This document shows, piece after piece, positions 59,843 through 64,000 of a stretch of DNA of 64,000 nt (positions within the stretch are counted from its first letter, which is position 1; each line of letters opens with the position of its first letter). A program made the translations under genes and the position numbers. Origin of the DNA: Mercurialis annua (lineage: Eukaryota > Streptophyta > Magnoliopsida > Malpighiales > Euphorbiaceae); the NCBI RefSeq assembly GCF_937616625.2, contig NC_065570.1, positions 53,993,665-54,057,664 of the forward strand. The letters run 5' to 3'. The notes beneath the pieces are model-generated. The model worked only from the letters and a program-made list of their open reading frames with translations, did no database searches and was not told the origin of the DNA.

Positions 59843-60857
59843 CATCTCATTTTAGAGAGCTTAACCCATTAAAAGGCCATTATAGTTTTTTTTTTCTGAA
59901 AGTTTGTTATACAATAAATTCCTCTACACTTCATATTTCTGTTTAATAGACCCTTTTATGAGCGGAAGAAGTTATCGCGTAACAGAATCACCATTAAGTA
60001 TTAACAGTGTTTACGTCGGAAGTGATAAAAAAATCTATATACTTTCAAATTTGTGTCTATTTGATTTCTCTTAAAGTTTGATGATGTGACACATTTTGTC
60101 AACATTTCAAATTAGTTCAACTTAGTTGAACATTTAAATTTGATTTCACTGTGAAATATAATGCACGCAGCATATTCCTTTTCCGTTCAAAAAAAGATTT
60201 AGAATTCAAAATAAATTAAATATAAAGACTCGAAAAAAACACAAACACAACCAGGTGAACAAAATTTTAAAAATATAGGCGGCTAAAGACGGGTTTAGCC
60301 TTTTAAGGGCTGTGAATTCCCAGATACTGAAGCCATATTGCAAAACTTCATTACATTTTCAGGTTCGGTATCACAAAAAAGAAATTCAAGTTGAATTAAA
60401 ATTCTAATCCTAGAAATTATTTACAAAATCAATAAGACATGCCTAGCAAAGAAGTCAAGGAATCAAAGATCCAATCGCATGTGGCATTTCAATTGTTGGT
60501 ATATGCACAAACACGTGCAAGCACAATCCAATCGGATAGCAATTAGCATTAAACTAAATTAAGAATGTAAGATAAGATTACCAATTTGAGTAAGCAATTA
60601 CAAACCCAGAAATATACATCATCATCCCATGGCAGCAAAATCCTTTCCAGGGAAAAGAAAAGAAAGAGCTTTATAAATTACAAACTGCAATAATATTAAT
60701 TAAAATCCCAACAAATTTAATATATCATAAAATCCTGATTCGGATTCGTTTTAGTTTTATCCCAATCCCCACACGAAGAACCCAAGAAATAAAAATTTGA
60801 ACAGAGGAAAAATAAAAAGTTTGAATTATTCCCTGAAATGATGATGACGATGATGGA
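59843..60857. other. Intergenic region and 3' flank of the minus-strand gene
   Basis: No gene seen. 60640-60857 probably holds the 3' UTR of the gene at 60858-61877. Confidence 0.5.
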
Positions 60858-61877
60858 TCATCTCTTCCAGCTTCGACTTCTTGATAATGGATCCTTGATT
60901 CCACCAACAACCCATGTTTCTTTTGCTATATCAGTTGAAATTCTGTAGAAATCAGTGTCGTATCTCATCACTACCAAGCTGTTTTCTTTTTCTATACTTG
61001 TTTTTTCTTCTTCCATTAAAGCTTTTAAATTCTTTCCTTTCTTTTCTTCTCTTTTTATATTCTCCTCCCCCTCTTCTTCTTCTTCTTGGTCTTGATCGTC
61101 TTCTTCTTCTTGTTTCTCCTCTAGCCAGCTCTTTGCAGGGGCAGAACGACACCGCATAAGCAGAAGTGCATTTGGAGGAGGAACAGCAACAGACGGATCC
61201 TCATCCTGATTATCTTTTTTGTTTTCTTTGTAAAACTCGTTATTTTGATTCTCTTGAAACACCATGAACCATTTAGAGAATACGGTTCTTGAATCCTCCT
61301 CATTTTCTTGACATTCTTCTGCTTCTTCTTCAATATCATGCTCTTCATCTTCCTCTTCATCGTCAGAACTGATGATATCAGAATGAGGAATGTTACCGAA
61401 GCATCGAAAATCGAATTTTATATTCCTTAAACAGGTCAAGAATTGCATTACATCTTTCTTGAACCCAAAAGAATCAACCCAGGCACTAGATTTCTTCTTC
61501 TTGAGTTTCCTGTGACTGTGAATTCTTTCAATTTCTTCCATTACAGATTGCCAGCTTTTGCATGCAGCAGCTTTGTGTCTCACTTTGATCTGACCTGCAC
61601 ATGTAACCTTGGGCGAAGTTGGTTCTGAAATCTCCGCGCCCATTTGCTTGTTCTTGGCCCATAAGGCAGGACTACCTCTGGTGCTAGATTTCTTGAGCGG
61701 GTGGTGGACCTGGTGGTGGTTATGGCGGTGGTGGGGGTGGTTGTGTTGCCGGTTGCTGGACTCTGCGGGTCGTGCAGGACTACAAATGGGCTTAGGAAGT
61801 AAGGCTAGATGTGATCTAGAAGGAAAACAAACTAAAAAATCAGCTGATTGAACTCCTTTGGTTTCTCTTTTTTTCAT
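60858..61877 (-). CDS. Plant 'protamine P1-like' family protein, function unknown
   Basis: One exon, 339 residues, from ATG at 61877 to a stop at 60858. The N-terminus (SADFLVCFPSRSHLALLPKPICSPARP) matches the conserved opening of a plant family that databases have labelled 'protamine P1 family' for its basic composition; true relation to animal protamines is unlikely. A His-rich run follows (about residues 43-58), then a basic Lys/Arg segment near 120-132 that could be a nuclear localisation signal, then a Cys/Phe-containing block (FLTCLRNIKFDFRCFGN). Long acidic stretches occur at about 170-195 and 262-275. The conserved LLLMRCRSAPAKSW motif lies near 240. The C-terminus is Ser/Arg-rich. 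I see no catalytic domain. Neighbouring DNA is repeats and intergenic, so context does not help. Confidence 0.75.
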   Translation of the reverse strand: MKKRETKGVQSADFLVCFPSRSHLALLPKPICSPARPAESSNRQHNHPHHRHNHHQVHHPLKKSSTRGSPALWAKNKQMGAEISEPTSPKVTCAGQIKVRHKAAACKSWQSVMEEIERIHSHRKLKKKKSSAWVDSFGFKKDVMQFLTCLRNIKFDFRCFGNIPHSDIISSDDEEEDEEHDIEEEAEECQENEEDSRTVFSKWFMVFQENQNNEFYKENKKDNQDEDPSVAVPPPNALLLMRCRSAPAKSWLEEKQEEEDDQDQEEEEEGEENIKREEKKGKNLKALMEEEKTSIEKENSLVVMRYDTDFYRISTDIAKETWVVGGIKDPLSRSRSWKR

Positions 61878-64000
61878 ATTGATTCTGTTGAACCCACAGA
61901 GTTGATCAGTTTTTGCAGGAGTGTGTGTTGGGTTTTGGATATTCTGAGGTATGTTTAAAAAGAAGGGAGGGAAAGAGGGATAAATTGCCAGCTTTCATCT
62001 GCTTTTGCATACTTTATTATTTTTCTCTTTACTCTTTACCATCTGTTTTTTTTTTCATTTTTGTAACGCTTACCTTTTAGCTCAATGCTTTGGGATGGGG
62101 TCACAGCTCACTTGTTCGCCTTCGCCCTTTGCTTTTGAAATGCTCTTTGCCAAACATCAAATTATTTAAAGCAAAGATGAGTAGGAAAGTTGATAAGGCA
62201 CGAGCCTTGTTTCATCATCCAATCATATCTTCTTACTTTCTCACTTGTTATGTGACCCCTTTGTTATCGAATCACTTAATTACTACTTCCTCCACACACA
62301 CCAACTAACTACCTACAATAACTAATCTAATAGTATTTTCCAAAGGCAATAAATAATTAGAACCAATAAGCCTTCTCAATTTGAAACAAATCTAAATGTA
62401 ACTTGTTAAAACAACTCTTAAATCCATTCCGAGCATTTTTTTTCCACCTCTTCTCAAATTCTTGATCAAAATTATATTCATAGTATATGAAATGACCAGT
62501 TCAATTGGTTAACGCGCTATTAGATAAAATAAGAGTCTCCATTCGCTTATTGTGTGTATCAGCTTGAGTTTATCCTGAATAAGGACTTTTTAAGATAAGT
62601 ATTCAATGGAAAAAAAGGGTGTTGAGATAATTTTAGAAACACTTAGATAATTAAAAAACTAACAAATATAATTGAAGTGGGATTATGCAATTGAAGTGGG
62701 GATGCCATAATGAAGGGTGCAATGCACTTGAGAACATGAGGGGGGGAATGGCCCCTCCTCCTACAACTACAACCACCACATCTTATGTTAGGATTAGTGT
62801 TTCTTTGCTTTTTTTTCCTTTTTGATAGTTTGCTTTGGGGCCTTCCACGAAGGAGGAATTGAACATCTCTTAGTCTACCATACTTATTATTTCCTACTTT
62901 CTCTTTTTAATAATTTATATATATATGAAATGAGAGAGATGGTTAGTATTCTCAACTATGTTCTCTAATTTTAATGTTGTACATTACACTTAAGTTGGAA
63001 TTTTTTAAAAACACTATTCTTAATATGTTTATGCAATTAATCTCTCCAAGAATGAATGATCATATATATATGAATAATTGATGATGGTGGTGATGATGTG
63101 AGAATTAAAGGAATATGTGGAGTTGCTTTGTTCATGTAATCAAGAATCTTCAGATATGACTAAAATAACACCATTTAATATGTATTGATAAATCAGTGAA
63201 TAACTAGACAATTTTTTTTTTGAACATATCTAGTCTTGCAAACAATGCACAAACATCAAATGAACAGAAGGAGAGAATTTAACCGTTTAAATAAATAAAA
63301 ATAATGAGAATGAAAAGAAAAAATACGGTGGAAACAAAATCTATCTATAATTTTCTTACAAGAGAATAAAAGAAAATTTATTGACTATAAATTTTTTGAT
63401 TTTTTTAACCGTTTTCTGATTTTTTGACTACAAATTTCTACTTAAAAAGAACAAATAAAAAGGATGTTGGCCGAGCAAGCTAAGCGCTGAGCGAATACAT
63501 TACAATAATAATAAAACAAGTGTGATAATGTTGCATAAGTCCTATTCTTGAATTTATTCATTATTCAAAACATGGTAGGGCTTACAGAAGATGTTAGAAA
63601 ATGGAGAAGATCAGTTTAATTTAAAACTCATACAATGTTCTTGTTCATGAAAATTGAAAGAAAAAAAAAAGTTAAATTATTCCTATGGCCTCCTTATATA
63701 ATAATGAGTGGCAGCACAGCATCAGTCTCTATCAATTTTTTTGATTGTTTGTTGTGATCTTTCATCATCATTATAGGTTAATTTGATAGGAACAATTTGT
63801 CAAAAGAAATTTGGTTTAGGTACTCAATTGCTGTTAATTAATAATCAGCTATTGGAATATGGCCTAATCAAGTTTAATTTCAACTAATCACTTTTAGCTA
63901 AACGATATGCTTTTGAAACATAATGAGATCAATGATAAATTGTAGAGATAAAAAGTTCAAAAATTGCTTCACCGCTACTCCTTAGGAATTTATATTATTA
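61878..64000. other. Intergenic region upstream of the minus-strand gene, no gene seen
   Basis: 61880-62080 should contain the promoter and leader of the gene at 61877. The remainder is A/T-rich with scattered simple repeats; formal ORFs are short and lack domains. Confidence 0.5.

Noticed and set aside
62490..62600. tRNA or SINE-like stretch (CAATTGGTTAACGCGC)
   Set aside because: Resembles a box A but no matching box B, poly(A) tail or target duplication could be found.

Overview
This is nuclear DNA of a flowering plant, most likely a eudicot. The evidence is spliced genes with short GT-AG introns, long A/T-rich intergenic sequence, and transposon families confined to plant genomes: a Tat-like Ty3/gypsy element carrying a plant mobile domain gene, a Tork-like Ty1/copia element, a CACTA element, hAT elements and Stowaway-type MITEs. 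The species cannot be named from the sequence alone.

Only three ordinary host genes are supported. (1) A small one-exon gene at 9477-9908 encodes a membrane-anchored acidic protein with a DUF761-like tail. (2) A seven-exon TTL gene (TPR repeats plus a thioredoxin-like domain) runs on the plus strand from 43050 to 51095 and is broken in its first exon by a full-length copia element. (3) A one-exon minus-strand gene at 60858-61877 encodes a basic-then-acidic protein of the plant 'protamine P1-like' family.

Layout. 1-8748: 3' part of a Tat-like gypsy element: gag-protease, a decayed RT/RNase H, an antisense three-coding-exon plant mobile domain gene, and a 3' LTR. 8758-9127 and 12150-12448: two MULE-type MITEs of one family with 9-bp target duplications. 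10990-11306: a non-autonomous hAT. 13317-20613: a 7.3-kb CACTA element with palindromic GCGACGG subterminal arrays, a deleted transposase gene and a 2.86-kb solo LTR in its middle. About 21.4-36.45 kb: a 15-kb ORF-free A/T-rich block that looks like a head-to-tail chain of four Helitron-like elements, with a small MITE in the first. 37.2-38.35 kb: a LINE 3' fragment. 38.34-39.2 kb: a MITE inserted into a member of its own family. 40401-41441: a long-TIR MULE-type element with a row of GC-rich palindromes. 43081-48217: copia inside the TTL gene. 51352-52551: two more 9-bp-TSD MITEs just 3' of TTL. 52.8-53.1 kb: a TA/CA microsatellite. 53810-54721: two abutting TA-target elements. 55103-59834: a near-complete hAT with an intact-looking transposase. 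The last 2 kb has no recognisable gene.

The clearest biological result is the copia insertion. Its two 487-bp LTRs look identical, it has a perfect 5-bp target duplication and one uninterrupted 1336-residue gag-pol frame, so it is very young. It separates the first ten codons of an otherwise intact TTL gene from the rest. The 3' LTR could drive a transcript starting at Met20 of the same frame. The second is the spliced plant mobile domain gene lying antisense inside the gypsy element. I found no wholly new system that the sequence alone can prove; the palindromic arrays and the Helitron-like chain are the least explained structures.
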